A stretch of 64,000 nt of DNA, from contig NC_135143.1 in the NCBI RefSeq assembly GCF_051014445.1, forward strand, positions 5,208,001-5,272,000. Direction: 5' to 3'. The notes beneath the pieces were generated by a model, which was given only the letters and a program-made list of their open reading frames with translations, was not told the DNA's origin and did no database searches. The first letter of the stretch is position 1; every line of letters begins with the position of its first letter. The position numbers were made by a program, and so were the translations under genes. This document shows, one piece after another, positions 27,601 through 37,013 of this stretch. This stretch comes from Colletes latitarsis (lineage: Eukaryota > Arthropoda > Insecta > Hymenoptera > Colletidae).

Positions 27601-30488
27601 TATTGGTCGCGTGCTCTAGTGGCAATAATGGCTCCAGCGTCGTCACTTTGCACTATTTTTAAACAAATACTTTTTGTTAACATTTAACGACATGGTTAAT
27701 AACATTCTTGAATATTATTATCCTCTTACTTTTCCATCCATCAAAAAAAAAAAAATCGCAAGAAAACGCTTTATTTCAGGTTTTTTCAGTGGTCTTACAT
27801 TTCTGTCTGTAAATGCAATACTCTTAAATATTCGTGAAATCGTAGGGAGTGTTTATTTGAAATCAGTCCATTGTCCTAACATTAAGAATATACAAGACAT
27901 TTCGAAGAAAAATATTTCTACAGATATTAAACCCTAATTATTGCCAAAAAAACTATTATTATAATGATTGTACATTCGATTTAAAAATGTAATCGCAATA
28001 CAAAACAAATATAAGCGAATAACTATAGGTTGCTATCGATAAGTCTTTACTTTTTCGAACGTCTGAAATCGTTCGTATACTTACGAGCGGTACTGTAGTT
28101 TGTAATTAGTACATTCAATTGTTAAACAAATCAAGCAAGAAACGTAACATTTATTTTCAATTCCATGACCGTAATGTACAGAAATAACTCATTTGGACGT
28201 TTACGAAGATCTAGAAGCACTCCGTGATACGAGAAAAATAGATATGTTCATAAATGTTGAGAACAACAACAACAAAACATGCAAATTTTGGTAAGATATC
28301 ACGAGATTTGTTAACATACGTTTTCTGAGCCTCGGGCCATCTGTAAATAATACTGACTAAAGAACAACTGTATCTACTGTATGTTGAGCCGCGATTGTGT
28401 GATCGAGACACATATGTACACATGATATCATTATATGCAATTGTGTGTGCATGTTCTGTCAAGAATATCGTCGCTTACAAAAGAATTTTGTTATGGTGTA
28501 CTCTTTGCAAACATATATTTCATTTAATATAAAAGAAACTGAATAATGTTACATTTCAATTTCTATACGTTCGCACGTTTCAAGTTTCTGTCAGCAACAG
28601 TACACTGCTCAAAATTATTAAATCTTGTATCTGGATGATTTAGGGCGACAAATTTATTATCAGAGATTACGATTCTAATGTATTTACAAGCTAATGTACA
28701 AGCTGTATTCACTGTTTTTAAATGGTTCAATCGATTACAAGTTGTATCACTTCAAGTACGTCCTGTATTTCAGTTACACCATGTACGTGTGTTTGAAAAT
28801 TAGAGCGGAACACTTTGAATAAAACTGTTAATGAGAGATTCCGGAGGTCAAAATAAGACGAAAATCAAGAATGCCAATTTGTTGTTTGAGACTTCGTTAA
28901 AAAGTTATTAACGATTAAAGTTCTGCCTGTAGAACGGCAATCTGCATGCGCGCGATAGTGGTTCTCACTCAGAAAACTGTAAGGCTGTTTATACGTCACT
29001 AAGTAGAGTTCCTCATGTTGAGTGAGAACCACTATCGCGCGCACGCAGATTGCCGTTCTACAGGCGGAACTTTAATCGTTAATAACTTTTTAACGAAGCC
29101 TCAATTAACAAGTTTGTATTCTTGATTTTCGTCTTATTTTGACCTCTAAAATCTCCCATTAAATTTTTTCCCACGGGTGACCGAACACTCTGTATAAAGC
29201 AATGAATGTGAAAGTACCGTGACATTAACTGTAAATTGCAAATTGTCGTGAACGATTGGTAGTCCAATCGTATTAGCATTTTTTTTGCGGAAAGAATCCA
29301 AGCTAGCCGATTTGTGGTATCTCCATCTTGTTTGCCTTGATAGCTAAAAAATTAAATTATTTCGAGCAGAGTACGATTTATGTTTTCGAAACTCATAGGT
29401 AATCTATTTGATTCAAAGCATCGTCGCTTCGAGAAACCTTTTAAAAGCGAACGTGACTGTGACTGTGACTTAGATAAGTAGGTAACGTAACAATTGCGCT
29501 GGTCGTCGATAATGAATGAGCAACGATGGTGTAACTTTTCATTACTGTAATCGACATAGAGAACGAGGAACAGAGAGGTTTACTGTTGTTTTACCTGGTC
29601 TGGCGAAAGTGAACTGTCAGCCGATGCGTTCCTCTCCATGTTAGCGGCAGTTCGCTCTGTTTTACAGCTATTGTGATACTCTGACTTGGCTTTCTCGACC
29701 TTTTGTAAAAGCTTCACCCATGGTTTTTGTGCTTTTTTAAAAGCGTCCTCCATCTCCTTCCGTTCTTTCAGTGTCATCATCGACTGCAACGAACCCAGAT
29801 TCTCGTTAAGATTAATAAATTTTTACAAGCATATTTAATGGACATCGTGTGGATTCGCTATATTGAATTTCATAATTTTTAAGTGTCGCAAGCACAATCA
29901 TATATTCTATAAAACGTGAATATTATCTAGACTAAATAAGAAACTGCCCAAAATTGTCATTTCATTAAATAGGGCCTCTTATTGTAGAAAAATAGTGTAT
30001 ATTAATTTGTGATTAAGTCCAAGGTGATATTGAAAATATACTATTTATGCATATTATATCTCCATAAATATTCGCGGTAGTTATTACATACACCGCAAGA
30101 AACATTTATCGAGCAATACACACACCTTGTGATAGGTGTCTTTTTGCCACGTTTTCACTTGCTGAATGATGTCGTTACAGAGATTTTCTTTGACCCTGAG
30201 ATGAAGATCACATAGCCTGTCGGATTCAACGAGAACGCCTTTCCACGCTGCTTCGGTGGTTCCATATTCGGGGCCTTTCTCGATCTTGTCGTTCCAATTC
30301 TTCGACCAATTTTTCAACGCTTTGGCATAGCTCTTTTCGATCTCCGCCCTCTCTTGAACCAGAGCTATTAAGCTGTCGCAGAGCTTATGTCCGTCTTCGA
30401 TTCTCTTGGTCGTTCGTTTGTAGTTGCCAGGCTCCCAGAAGGAGTCTGAGGTTGCTATGAGCATGTTATCGTCGCTGTGATGTGACAT
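9569..30488 (-). CDS. Synd: Syndapin (PACSIN), F-BAR and SH3 membrane-remodelling protein
   Basis: Eight coding exons on the minus strand total 1452 nt, giving 483 residues plus stop, close to the usual insect length: 30126-30488, 29595-29783, 18174-18400, 17062-17182, 15296-15406, 11620-11786, 9758-9918 and 9569-9681. Residues about 1-300 form the F-BAR domain, from SDSFWEPGNYKRTTKRIEDG to NMAMNWPQFE. A linker of about 125 residues follows and ends with an NPF motif (NPFEEEEW), the EH-domain binding site known in this family. Residues about 425-483 are an SH3 domain (ALYDYEGAEADELSF, GWCKGRKDG, LYPANYVDL). Family knowledge: F-BAR dimers bend membranes, NPF binds EHD proteins, and SH3 binds proline-rich dynamin, N-WASP and synaptojanin in endocytosis and actin assembly. 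The largest intron (18401-29594) is 11.2 kb and full of transposons. A 3' splice site just upstream of the ATG shows a further 5' non-coding exon. Confidence 0.97.
9758..9918 (-). CDS. Synd: Syndapin coding exon 7 (NPF motif, SH3 N-terminal half)
   Basis: 161 nt, acceptor TTTTAG, donor GTATAA. It encodes the NPF motif, an acidic run and the SH3 ALYDY motif. The intron to exon 8 is only 76 nt. Confidence 0.97.
10219..10443. mobile_element. TTAA-flanked MITE (piggyBac-type target)
   Basis: The left end reads TTAACACTAGGTTTACG and the right end CGTAAACCTAGTGTTAA, a perfect 17-bp inverted repeat including the TTAA target. It is 225 bp with no coding capacity. TTAA duplication is the mark of piggyBac transposition. 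The larger relative at 54976-56895 has nearly the same ends. It lies in syndapin intron 6, 12 bases from family A copy 1. Confidence 0.8.
10456..11135 (+). mobile_element. Family A foldback element, copy 1
   Basis: 680 bp, from CAGGGTGTTCGGCCACCC to GGTGGCCGAACACCCTG, flanked by TA on both sides. The sub-repeat (core CTCGAAAGTG, then a TTGTAATTGA-type core and AATAATTTTTCCAGAACGA) is present three times on the plus strand. The element lacks the middle segment seen in the longer copies. The frames open in it are repeat translations, not genes. It sits in syndapin intron 6. Confidence 0.88.
11620..11786 (-). CDS. Synd: Syndapin coding exon 6 (serine-rich linker)
   Basis: 167 nt, acceptor AATTTAG, donor GTGAGT. 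It encodes a basic, then serine-rich, low-complexity linker (SKSKPSPR, SSSKHSSEKNN) between the F-BAR and the NPF/SH3 part. It joins exon 7 within a threonine codon. Confidence 0.93.
13299..13741. mobile_element. Foldback element B, right-truncated
   Basis: The left end is TTACAGGGTGGTCCATG. The stretch 13455-13560 is repeated in inverted orientation at about 13640-13741, so the element folds back on itself. The inverted partner of its terminal 150 bases is absent; the right arm stops exactly where family A copy 2 begins. It lies in syndapin intron 5. Confidence 0.65.
13742..14755 (-). mobile_element. Family A foldback element, copy 2 (left end missing)
   Basis: Begins inside the terminal repeat at GGGAGATTCTAGAGG, without the CAGGGTG end, and finishes with a complete right end, GGCCGAACACCCTG, followed by TA. 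Sub-repeats and the middle segment are on the minus strand. The missing end abuts foldback element B, suggesting recombination or deletion between the two. Confidence 0.82.
15296..15406 (-). CDS. Synd: Syndapin coding exon 5 (post-F-BAR linker)
   Basis: 111 nt, 37 codons in phase 0, acceptor TATGCAG, donor GTAAAG. It encodes DYTEEFRDITKGSKSKEALP and onward. It is much GC-richer than the intron around it, as expected for a conserved exon. Confidence 0.95.
15481..15527. repeat. A-rich simple repeat upstream of syndapin exon 5
   Basis: A run of A broken by single G or T bases on the plus strand; in gene orientation it is a 45-nt pyrimidine tract lying about 75-120 nt upstream of the exon 5 acceptor. 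It may simply be low complexity. Confidence 0.8.
15857..16165. mobile_element. hAT-type MITE
   Basis: 309 bp. The left end TAGAGGTGTCCAAG is matched by the inverted right end CTTGGACAGCTCTA. The flanking octamers GCACTAAC and TTACTAAC agree at 6 of 8 positions, as expected for an old hAT 8-bp target duplication. There is no coding capacity. A related right end lies at 21326-21345. Located in syndapin intron 4. Confidence 0.75.
16349..16388. repeat. Perfect 16-bp hairpin
   Basis: AACGTTGTTTAAAACA is followed by 8 bases and then its exact reverse complement. No transposon ends are seen around it. Located in syndapin intron 4. Confidence 0.9.
17062..17182 (-). CDS. Synd: Syndapin coding exon 4 (end of F-BAR domain)
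   Basis: 121 nt, acceptor ATTTTAG, donor GTAAGA. It encodes LPQIYEEFYHTI to HGVNMAMNWPQFE, the conserved closing segment of the PACSIN F-BAR domain. Confidence 0.96.
17312..18177. repeat. Three-copy tandem repeat duplicating a syndapin 5' splice site
   Basis: Three head-to-tail units of about 288 bp; unit ends fall near 17600, 17888 and 18177. The last unit runs into coding exon 3 by four bases, so its final bases are the real exon-intron junction (CAAT, then GTAATTATAC on the minus strand). The same junction sequence is repeated with donor G at 17884 and 17596. The units are highly similar, with the outermost most diverged. Confidence 0.9.
18174..18400 (-). CDS. Synd: Syndapin coding exon 3 (F-BAR helices)
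   Basis: 227 nt, acceptor TCGACAG, donor GTAATT (a weak donor, G at position 18173). It encodes VKKMQDRVQKTKEEVQKAKE to NISQDP, the long charged helices of the F-BAR. The donor is duplicated twice further into the intron. Confidence 0.96.
19735..19927. repeat. Inverted repeat with 59-bp arms
   Basis: Arms 19735-19793 and 19869-19927 are reverse complements at about 52 of 59 positions, with a 75-base spacer. This looks like a small foldback or MITE remnant in syndapin intron 2. I cannot define target duplications. Confidence 0.75.
21100..21345. mobile_element. hAT-type MITE fragment
   Basis: The right end CAAGTACTTGGACAGTTCTA closely matches the end of the element at 15857-16165, and the preceding bases share its TTTTAACAGATT core. 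No matching left end is found, so the fragment is 5'-truncated. Confidence 0.5.
23423..24573 (+). mobile_element. Family A foldback element, copy 3
   Basis: 1151 bp with both ends (CAGGGTGTCGACCAC to GGCCAAACACCCTG), flanked by TA. It has two copies of a CATTAAAATCCTTCAATC-type segment, several sub-repeats and one middle segment. Next to its left terminal repeat it carries the TAGAACG segment that forms the inner arms of the hairpin at 28830-29192. Syndapin intron 2. Confidence 0.87.
25916..26730 (+). mobile_element. Family A foldback element, copy 4 (both tips missing)
   Basis: Starts abruptly in a sub-repeat (GAAAATAATTTTTTCAGAAT), continues with middle segment and sub-repeats, and stops at GGTGGCCGAAC without the final ACCCTG. 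The otherwise conserved middle frame has stops in this copy. Confidence 0.8.
26790..27030 (-). pseudogene. Tc1-type transposase C-terminal fragment
   Basis: The minus strand read from 27030 gives LKRMAWSPPVKEHL, a stop, then DKLDRRAKAILPTSNENIWQ, a further stop and KLVQPTPRIYKAIIRG. This follows the Tc1 C-terminus, where a WPPQSPDLNPIE-type motif with the third catalytic acid precedes ELDRR, TSK..L and PRR...I...GG. The catalytic motif is degraded and at least two stops are present, so the copy is dead. Confidence 0.7.
28830..29192. mobile_element. Family A hairpin derivative, copy 5
   Basis: Left arm 28830-28971 and right arm 29019-29160 are near-perfect reverse complements with a 47-base loop. 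The outer part of each arm is the family A terminal repeat (GGTCAAAATAAGACGAAAAT). The inner part carries CGCGCGATAGTGGTTCTCAC, absent from other copies except in part copy 3. The right tip reaches 29192 (CACTCTG); the left tip is degraded. Syndapin intron 2. Confidence 0.88.
29595..29783 (-). CDS. Synd: Syndapin coding exon 2
   Basis: 189 nt, 63 codons in phase 0, acceptor GTTGCAG, donor GTAAAA. It encodes SMMTLKERKEMEDAFKKAQK PWVKLLQ and onward to SLSPDQ, a conserved F-BAR segment with the AQKPW motif. Confidence 0.97.
30126..30488 (-). CDS. Synd: Syndapin coding exon 1 (start codon)
   Basis: 363 nt, ATG at 30488-30486, donor GTGTGT. It encodes the PACSIN N-terminus with SDSFWEPGNYKRTTKRIEDG and the first F-BAR helices. 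There is no earlier in-frame ATG within the exon. Confidence 0.97.
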
Positions 30489-30517
30489 CCTAGCCTAAGT
30501 CGAGAAATTCCTTTCAC
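30489..30517 (-). other. Synd: Syndapin 5' UTR segment with upstream 3' splice site
   Basis: The 29 bases before the ATG are preceded on the minus strand by GGTTCCAG (CAG at 30520-30518), a good acceptor. The start-codon exon is therefore not the first exon. Confidence 0.7.
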
Positions 30518-30577
30518 CTGGAACCAGAGATACAAACCGTAATGTTATTTGTCACGGCGAGGATACGATGGTGGGAT

Positions 30578-30787
30578 GCGAGGTGGATTTAAGTTTTTGC
30601 CACCCCACAACGAAAGAAAAGAGTAGATGGAGGAGGACCATACAAACTTACAATGCTAGATTCGAAAGTACTTTTTATGGAAACATATTATTTTTTATTT
30701 AAAACGATTTAACATTTTTTCTCTTTGAAATTGAAAAACCGCCGCCCTAAGTTAGCTACTCTTAGCCTATACTTAAATCCGCCTCTG
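30578..30787. mobile_element. hAT-like MITE upstream of syndapin exon 1
   Basis: About 210 bp with inverted ends GAGGTGGATTTAAG and CTTAAATCCGCCTCTG. The right end, read inward, starts CAGAGGCGGATTTAAG, an hAT-type end. No clear 8-bp duplication remains. It begins 57 bases from the acceptor of the start-codon exon. Confidence 0.65.
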
Positions 30788-32527
30788 GATAAGATACATT
30801 ATTTGCTACAAAAATATGGTTGTATAATATACGACTAAACTCTGAAAGCATTACGATCATTGTTTAAATGCTCTATGGAAGTTTATCGACGGATATTGCT
30901 AGATTTGCAAAATTAACGAAGTTGTAAAACTTTAAACGCCATTTTTTCGAAACCATATTTTTCCACATAGTTGTCATGGTATTTCAAGTTCTAGTTGATC
31001 GATTGGCATAACACTTGAAAAAAACATTGATAAACCAACATTAGAGGCCAACATTCTATTTTTCAGAAAGTTTAGATATAATTTCGAGAAAGTCTTACTG
31101 TTGTATCCTCAATATCGGTTAGAAATTCAAAGGTCGTTGTAAATCTCGTTATCTGTTTTCGTTCAGAGGAAATTGTCTCCGTACGAACAGTTAATTAGGT
31201 TACATACCGACGATTGTCCCGATTCTACGTCCAATTCCGCGCGATTGATACAAATAATTACTTGTCTTATTTTCAACACGATAGCGAAATTGAAAATCAG
31301 ATTGTGTAAATATAAAATGTAACGTTCTAGTTTCCATGCCCACAAACAAATTTATAAGGTTAATTTAACTCACTAAACTGCAAACTTCTTTTTCATGCAA
31401 TTTTTATAAAATTCTTTATTAGAACTCGTGAAATACATTTTAAAAATAATATGTATCCATTTAATTTAAAAAATTCCCATTTGGAGATCAATACTATCCA
31501 TAGAAATTCTAACAAAGAAAATTTTAGCAAATTATTATAGCGATGATAAAATTAGTTTTATTCGTCTGACTTCGTTTGCGCAAGGCTAAAAACTGGAACG
31601 TTTTGTTATTCAACTACATAAGCCGTTGGATTGGATTTATATCTTATCATTTGTTATGTCACAGCAATTGCTGAGCCTACGCGACAACTATGAATCATCT
31701 TCATGACACATATTAAAAGTAGAAAGAGTCGGGTCGATATCTCGATTACGAGAAATTCTATTTAAAACACAATTCAGTGAATAATTTATAAACTCTAACA
31801 CATTTTCTACAACTTTCTTCGATATTTCCAATGAACATTTTGATCATGCCAAAATGTGTTTACATTAAACATTATTTTGTACCAACTTTAGTTCTTGTTT
31901 AAAAGAGTCACGAAACAACTTAATTTTTACGAATAGTTTGCATTTGTAAATTAAAATTTAATATTAACGACGACTTTAGTTATATGTACGTTTGCTGTAA
32001 AATCAATTGCAAGCGGGATATGGAACATAGCCATTTTCTTAGCGCCACCCACAACCCCTTCTCTTGGCACTGTTACGTAGCTTATATTTTAAGTTGAACT
32101 ACTCCATGGATACGTTCCAGTTTCGTCGCGATTCCTCCAGCCGTTTTCACATGATGCGGTAATAAACGATAGCCACAATTGACTTTTATTTATGCAGGGT
32201 AATTCTAGTAACTGAACCAGACTATGGATCGATCCATTGTGAGCAAGGATAGGGTGTCTTACTCGGTAAGAGACCCAATTACTGTAGCCACCCCTATCAC
32301 CGGACAAATAATTAATTTTGCAATAATTAAGAAAGAAACACAAAGTAATCAATTATAAAAATGTTTGAAATAAAATTTAAGTCCTCCATTAAATACGTAA
32401 ATGAAAACTAAATCAATAATCTGAATTAAATCCGAACTTTGCTATGGTATAATGTACATATTATAGTAAGAGAAGTATTTTTAAAAATTTTGAGTCATTT
32501 CAATTAAAATTTATTTTCATATAGTTA
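30788..32527. other. Non-coding, upstream of syndapin
   Basis: No exon or transposon end recognised. It presumably belongs to the 5' intron or upstream region of syndapin. An 87-codon minus frame (32352-32089) has no recognisable domain. Confidence 0.4.
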
Positions 32528-33063
32528 CACTGGTGGGCAAAATTATAAAACTTTTATTTTTTTTAAATATATGTAAAAGCTTGTATACATAGCAAGAACG
32601 ATGAAAACATAGAAGATTGGTATTTCTTGAACTCTACCACGATGTAAACAAACGCAAAACATTTAAGCACTTCCAAGAAATGTAATGTTTTGATTTATTG
32701 GTAGACAATATAATAATTTTAATGATTTGAAGGTAGCAATTCTGAAAGTATATAAAAAATTTATATTAAAGTCTACAGAAACAAATGATCGAAGTTGTTC
32801 AAAATAAAGGAGACACTACACATTATTAACATTTCAAAGTGTCTGAAAATTTTCTGAAATTTCGCACATTCTTTTGTTTTTTTAAGCTGTGTCTTATAAT
32901 TTTGTCCAAACAAAATTGTATTATTTTCGAATAAATTAGGAACTTGTTATTATTTTTTGCAAAACTTATGAAAATGTTATTAAAAAATGTATTTTCATTA
33001 ACTATGATATTAAGTACCTAAACCAATCATTTTCAGGGTGTCTTATAATTTTGTCTACCAGTG
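32528..33063. mobile_element. Tc1/mariner-type MITE
   Basis: 536 bp between TA dinucleotides. The left end CACTGGTGGGCAAAATTATA is matched by the inverted right end TATAATTTTGTCTACCAGTG. An internal copy of the right-end motif (TCTTATAATTTTGTCC) lies near 32890. There is no transposase frame. Confidence 0.82.
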
Positions 33064-33853
33064 TATTTAAGATACTATATTCCGCTTTTATGTTTCATTG
33101 TACTATAAATTTATTATCTTTTGATCGAAACGTCGTAAATAATAATTTTCGTTTATTGTTTTACAATCAAAGAAAAACGTAATGAACAAATAAGAATATC
33201 TTTATATCTTTATGGAATTACTTCTTATTGTTATGGTAGGTGGTCAATGATAACAATAGTGACGATCAGTTTCCTTCTGCGACGAATGTGAAAATTTAAC
33301 AATCACTTTATGATGACATTGTAGGTACGTTGTTCAGCCATTTACGCATAATCGTCAGAGTGTCCTTAATTGCCTAGTAGGTTAGCCCAGTTAGTCGTTT
33401 CTAATACGCGAAAGGAAATATAGGTAGTTCACACTCTTCAGCACGTTTCTTATTATCCGGAATAGTCCACAGTTGTATTTTATATTCAATTTTTTAAAAC
33501 TCAATTTAAAATCGTTTTAGTCTCACCGAGAGTTTCAAATGTTTTAACGAAACATTCAAAAAACAGTGTTTGATATCCATATAAGTTAACGATTCTTTTT
33601 AAATAATTTCTTTAGTATAGTTGGACGCCAAATTTGTAGAAACGAAACCAAATACAATTTAATTATAAATGATCGTAACGATTGACCAGGTTGATTTAAT
33701 TAGGAGCATTAAAGGAATTATTCGTCTATCAATAATTCACATAATTTACATTGGCTTTATTAAATCTTTTTAGACAGATGATTTGTATTTTTACTAAGAT
33801 CTTATTTTATATGTTTGATCCATTCTGCAATTAAAAATGTATACAATACAATA

Positions 33854-34070
33854 GAGGGTGGGTCATGGCTAATGATACTAGTTTTCTTATAGGTGAACGT
33901 ATAAAGGACATATGGTCATTAAAGTTTTTTTAATGGAATCATACATTTTTTATTGGATCAGTTTGATATTTTTGACAAAGAAGCATTAACCTATTTATGT
34001 TAAAAAATATTTTTCGTTACGCGTAATAATAATGACTAATCTAGATGATAATATGTGGTGATCCACCCTG
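33854..34070. mobile_element. Small MITE with AGGGTGG ends
   Basis: The left end AGGGTGGGTCATGGCTAAT is imperfectly matched by the inverted right end ATGTGGTGATCCACCCTG, followed by TA. About 217 bp, non-coding. Confidence 0.55.
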
Positions 34071-34122
34071 TATAAGCGTCAATGATTAAATTCAAAGGAC
34101 AGCAATAAAACAAAATGATAAA

Positions 34123-34317
34123 ATGTCTAAAAAGAAAACACTTGTTATTCGAGTTTATGATAAATATAGGCGTATATTGCCGAACTATGTTTCTAGAGCA
34201 AAGTTTGGGGCAGAATTTGTATGGAAGATGTACGATAGACTGTTACGTGCACGTATTATCGAGAGTTTGCCAAGAAATGTCCAGTCGAAAGCTTCAGAGA
34301 AAGTAGAGAGGAATTAA
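34123..34317 (+). CDS. Possible small basic ORF, 64 aa
   Basis: An open frame starting MSKKKTLVIRVYDKYRR, basic overall, with amphipathic stretches (FVWKMYDRLLRARIIESL). I do not recognise a family. It begins 53 bases after the end of a MITE and has no visible intron or promoter signal. It could be a lineage-specific microprotein, a transposon-derived frame or chance. A second frame overlaps it with no better case. Confidence 0.2.
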   Translation: MSKKKTLVIRVYDKYRRILPNYVSRAKFGAEFVWKMYDRLLRARIIESLPRNVQSKASEKVERN

Positions 34318-34936
34318 ATCCAGGGACGAGAATCACTGTCCCGTGAATTATTGTAGACTCCTCCCAGTATGGAAGAAACGCAAATGGAATTTGTTTTCTT
34401 ACTTCTCTCGGAAAGTAATCTAGTCTACGGAGCAATGGTTAGCAAGAAAATTGAAGATCTGGAACGAAGTCGTAAATATAATTTTAATAAGAAGTGATGA
34501 TTAAGAGTAAACTGTAAGAAGCTCACAGAACACGAAGAAATTCTTATTTCCTCCTCGGAATTCTTCTTATATAAAATATTGTTATCGCAATGATTAGCAC
34601 TTTTATTATAATTTGCTTTACAAAATACTGTAATTTTCCTCACAGAAAAAAGCGATTTAATTAGTTCGTAATACAATGTCGATTCATATTTCATGAATAC
34701 AATTTGAAACACTTTGAACCATTTAATTAAAAAAAAAAAGAAGTCCACATTTTTATTAGATTCTAAGAAAACAGCTTGTGTCTATTTGGTGTACCTTGTA
34801 TAGTCGTTGAAAATTTTCGTTAGTCTTCTACTATTATTTATAGGAATATTGATAGAAACTTATTTGTAGTCACTGTATTGTTTTGCGTAATATGTTTTGC
34901 ACTATTTTAACGACTGTGTTGTAAAATTATATTATA

Positions 34937-35975
34937 CAGGGTGTTCGGCCACACCTGGGAAAAATTTGAATGGGAGATTCTAGAGGCCAAAATAAGACGA
35001 AAATCAAGAATACTAATTTGTTGATCAAGGATCCGTTAAAAAGTTATTGATGTTTAAAGTTCCGCCCGTACAGAATTTTTTCCCAGGAAGTGAGTAGGAT
35101 TTCGGGGGTAGGTCTATTTACCAAAAATGATTGTAATTGACCCCCGCACTCGAAAAGAATTTTTCCAAAACGATTTGAAATTTCTTTTTTCCGTCGAAAA
35201 ATTTCACACCTCCTCGAATTTTTTTCTAGAAAGTGGGTAGGATTTCGGGGGTATGTCTATTCACCAAAAGTGATTGTAATTGACCCCCGTAACAGAAAAT
35301 AATTTTTTCAGAATTAATTAAAAATTTTTTTTTTCGTCGAAAAATTTAGGCACCTACACCCCATCGATTTTTCTTCAAAATTACTTTTTCATTTTTAGTA
35401 ATTTTGTTTGACGTCCTATAGAAAAGTGGTCTAATACTTTTTTGTAGGTACCCATGAGCTCTACTTCAGAAAAAAGTTTCATTGAAATATATTCACAATT
35501 GTAGGAGTTATGGCTGTTTGAAAATTGGACCATTTTTATGGCGTTTTTCTCATTTTGCGGGGTCAATGACCAACTTTTCGAATATTTTTGCGATTTGTAC
35601 ATATTCTCCACCAAAATACACGTAATTTGCTTTTTTAAACATTAAAATCGTCCAATCCGTTCAGAAGTTATGACGCTTTAAAGATACGCATGAAAATTCG
35701 GGCAGACATTTCTGGCCAGAAATTATATTTTCGGTAAGGAATTTTTTCTCGAAACTGAGTAGGATTTCGGGGGTATGTCTATTGACCAAAAATGCTTGCA
35801 ATTGACCCCTGCAACTAAAAATAATTTTTCTAAGACGATTTGAAATTTTTGAATTTAATTGTTAATAACTTTTTAACGAAGCCTCTATCAACAAATTGGT
35901 ATTCTTGATTTTCGTCTTATTTTGGCCTCTAGAATCCTCTATTAAAATTTTTCCCACGGGTGGCCGAACACCCTG
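34937..35975 (+). mobile_element. Family A foldback element, copy 6 (full length)
   Basis: 1039 bp with complete ends (CAGGGTGTTCGGCCACAC to GGTGGCCGAACACCCTG) flanked by TATA on both sides. The order is left terminal repeat, two sub-repeats, middle segment, one sub-repeat, right terminal repeat; all sub-repeats are in the same direction. This is the clearest reference copy. The minus frame 35614-35381 is the shared middle frame. Confidence 0.93.
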
Positions 35976-37013
35976 TATATCATGGTAGATACCATGATAG
36001 AAATTACAAAATTGACTCGACACTACCAAAGTCCAATGGTTCGTTAACACGCTGTAATCAAGATACTCGGATTGCAAGCACAGCTCTTTCATTGAAACAA
36101 AGCAGCCGTTAATGGGGCCACATTGTGTCGATATTCCAAGGGTCAAATGCACAATTGCACTGTTATAACGGTTATGTCAACAGCTACTAGACATATCTAA
36201 ATGGCATCCGTCATTCTTTCTCATTCGTAGATCCGTGCATTGAATTAATTCAGCGCACATGGAATGAAGCTTGTTACCTCATCGTAGATACGTGGCAGTT
36301 AATTAATTTTCAGAGCAACGTTAAACACGAAATCAATGATTCTGTATCGTTCGAGGTAATTAATACGAAATATGGTCATTTGGATATTTATGATTTGCCT
36401 AGGTGAAAAGCATTCACTTTGCGTGAAAGCGAAGTTTATTATCTGGTTGTGGAAACGTAGCGATTAATTTAGTTGGATAACTACGGCAAACACGAATTGC
36501 CAACGTTTCCGTATGTCGTTCCAGGCAATTAACGTGAAATTTTGCCTTTTTAGTATTTACTATAGCGTTGCATCTTCGATGGATGTTTGAAAAGTTCGAG
36601 GCCAAATACTGCTAAAATGATTCGTTGGTTGGTCTTTATTTGGTAACCAGTTGATCAGAGCACTGAATAAATTAGTAGTTGCGACAGCCAGAAACTTATA
36701 GAAACTATGAATTGCTTTCAGCGACGATTGCTTGAGTGCTTTAATTATTGTGTTATAATAGTAATTGCACGATTAACTTTTCTAATGTCAATTGTGAATA
36801 CTTATCTTCCGCTATTAATCGTCTTGTTGTGCGATATATGTTTATAATAAAGTAATAAAGTACCGTCATTGAGGTGAACGGACTTATTACACACTGTGAT
36901 GGCTTACTGTATGCAGGAAGTGAGTAAGCGAGATAGCTAAAGAAAAAAGAAGAAAAAGAGGGGCGTGTTTCGTCTTGGACCTGCTAGTGGATTCATCAGT
37001 CGAAGAGTGTATA
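35976..37013. other. Spacer between two inverted family A copies
   Basis: About 1 kb of unique sequence with no recognised gene. Because copies 6 and 7 are in opposite orientation, any transcript through here could fold with this spacer as the loop. Confidence 0.5.

Larger units (their letters stand above)
25334..28095 (-). mobile_element. Tc1-type transposon remnant with nested insertion
   Basis: The left end TACCGCTCATAAATATTAGA is matched in inverted orientation at the right end (TACCGCTCGTAAGTATACGA read on the minus strand), and similarity continues for about 40 bases. The interior holds a minus-strand Tc1 transposase fragment (26790-27030) and family A copy 4. GC-richer blocks at 25400-25450 and 27560-27650 are probably element interior. 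The whole structure lies in syndapin intron 2. Confidence 0.6.

Noticed and set aside
27560..27650. GC-richer block with ATTGG, considered as an internal syndapin promoter
   Set aside because: It lies within the inverted ends of the Tc1-type element and is more simply element interior.
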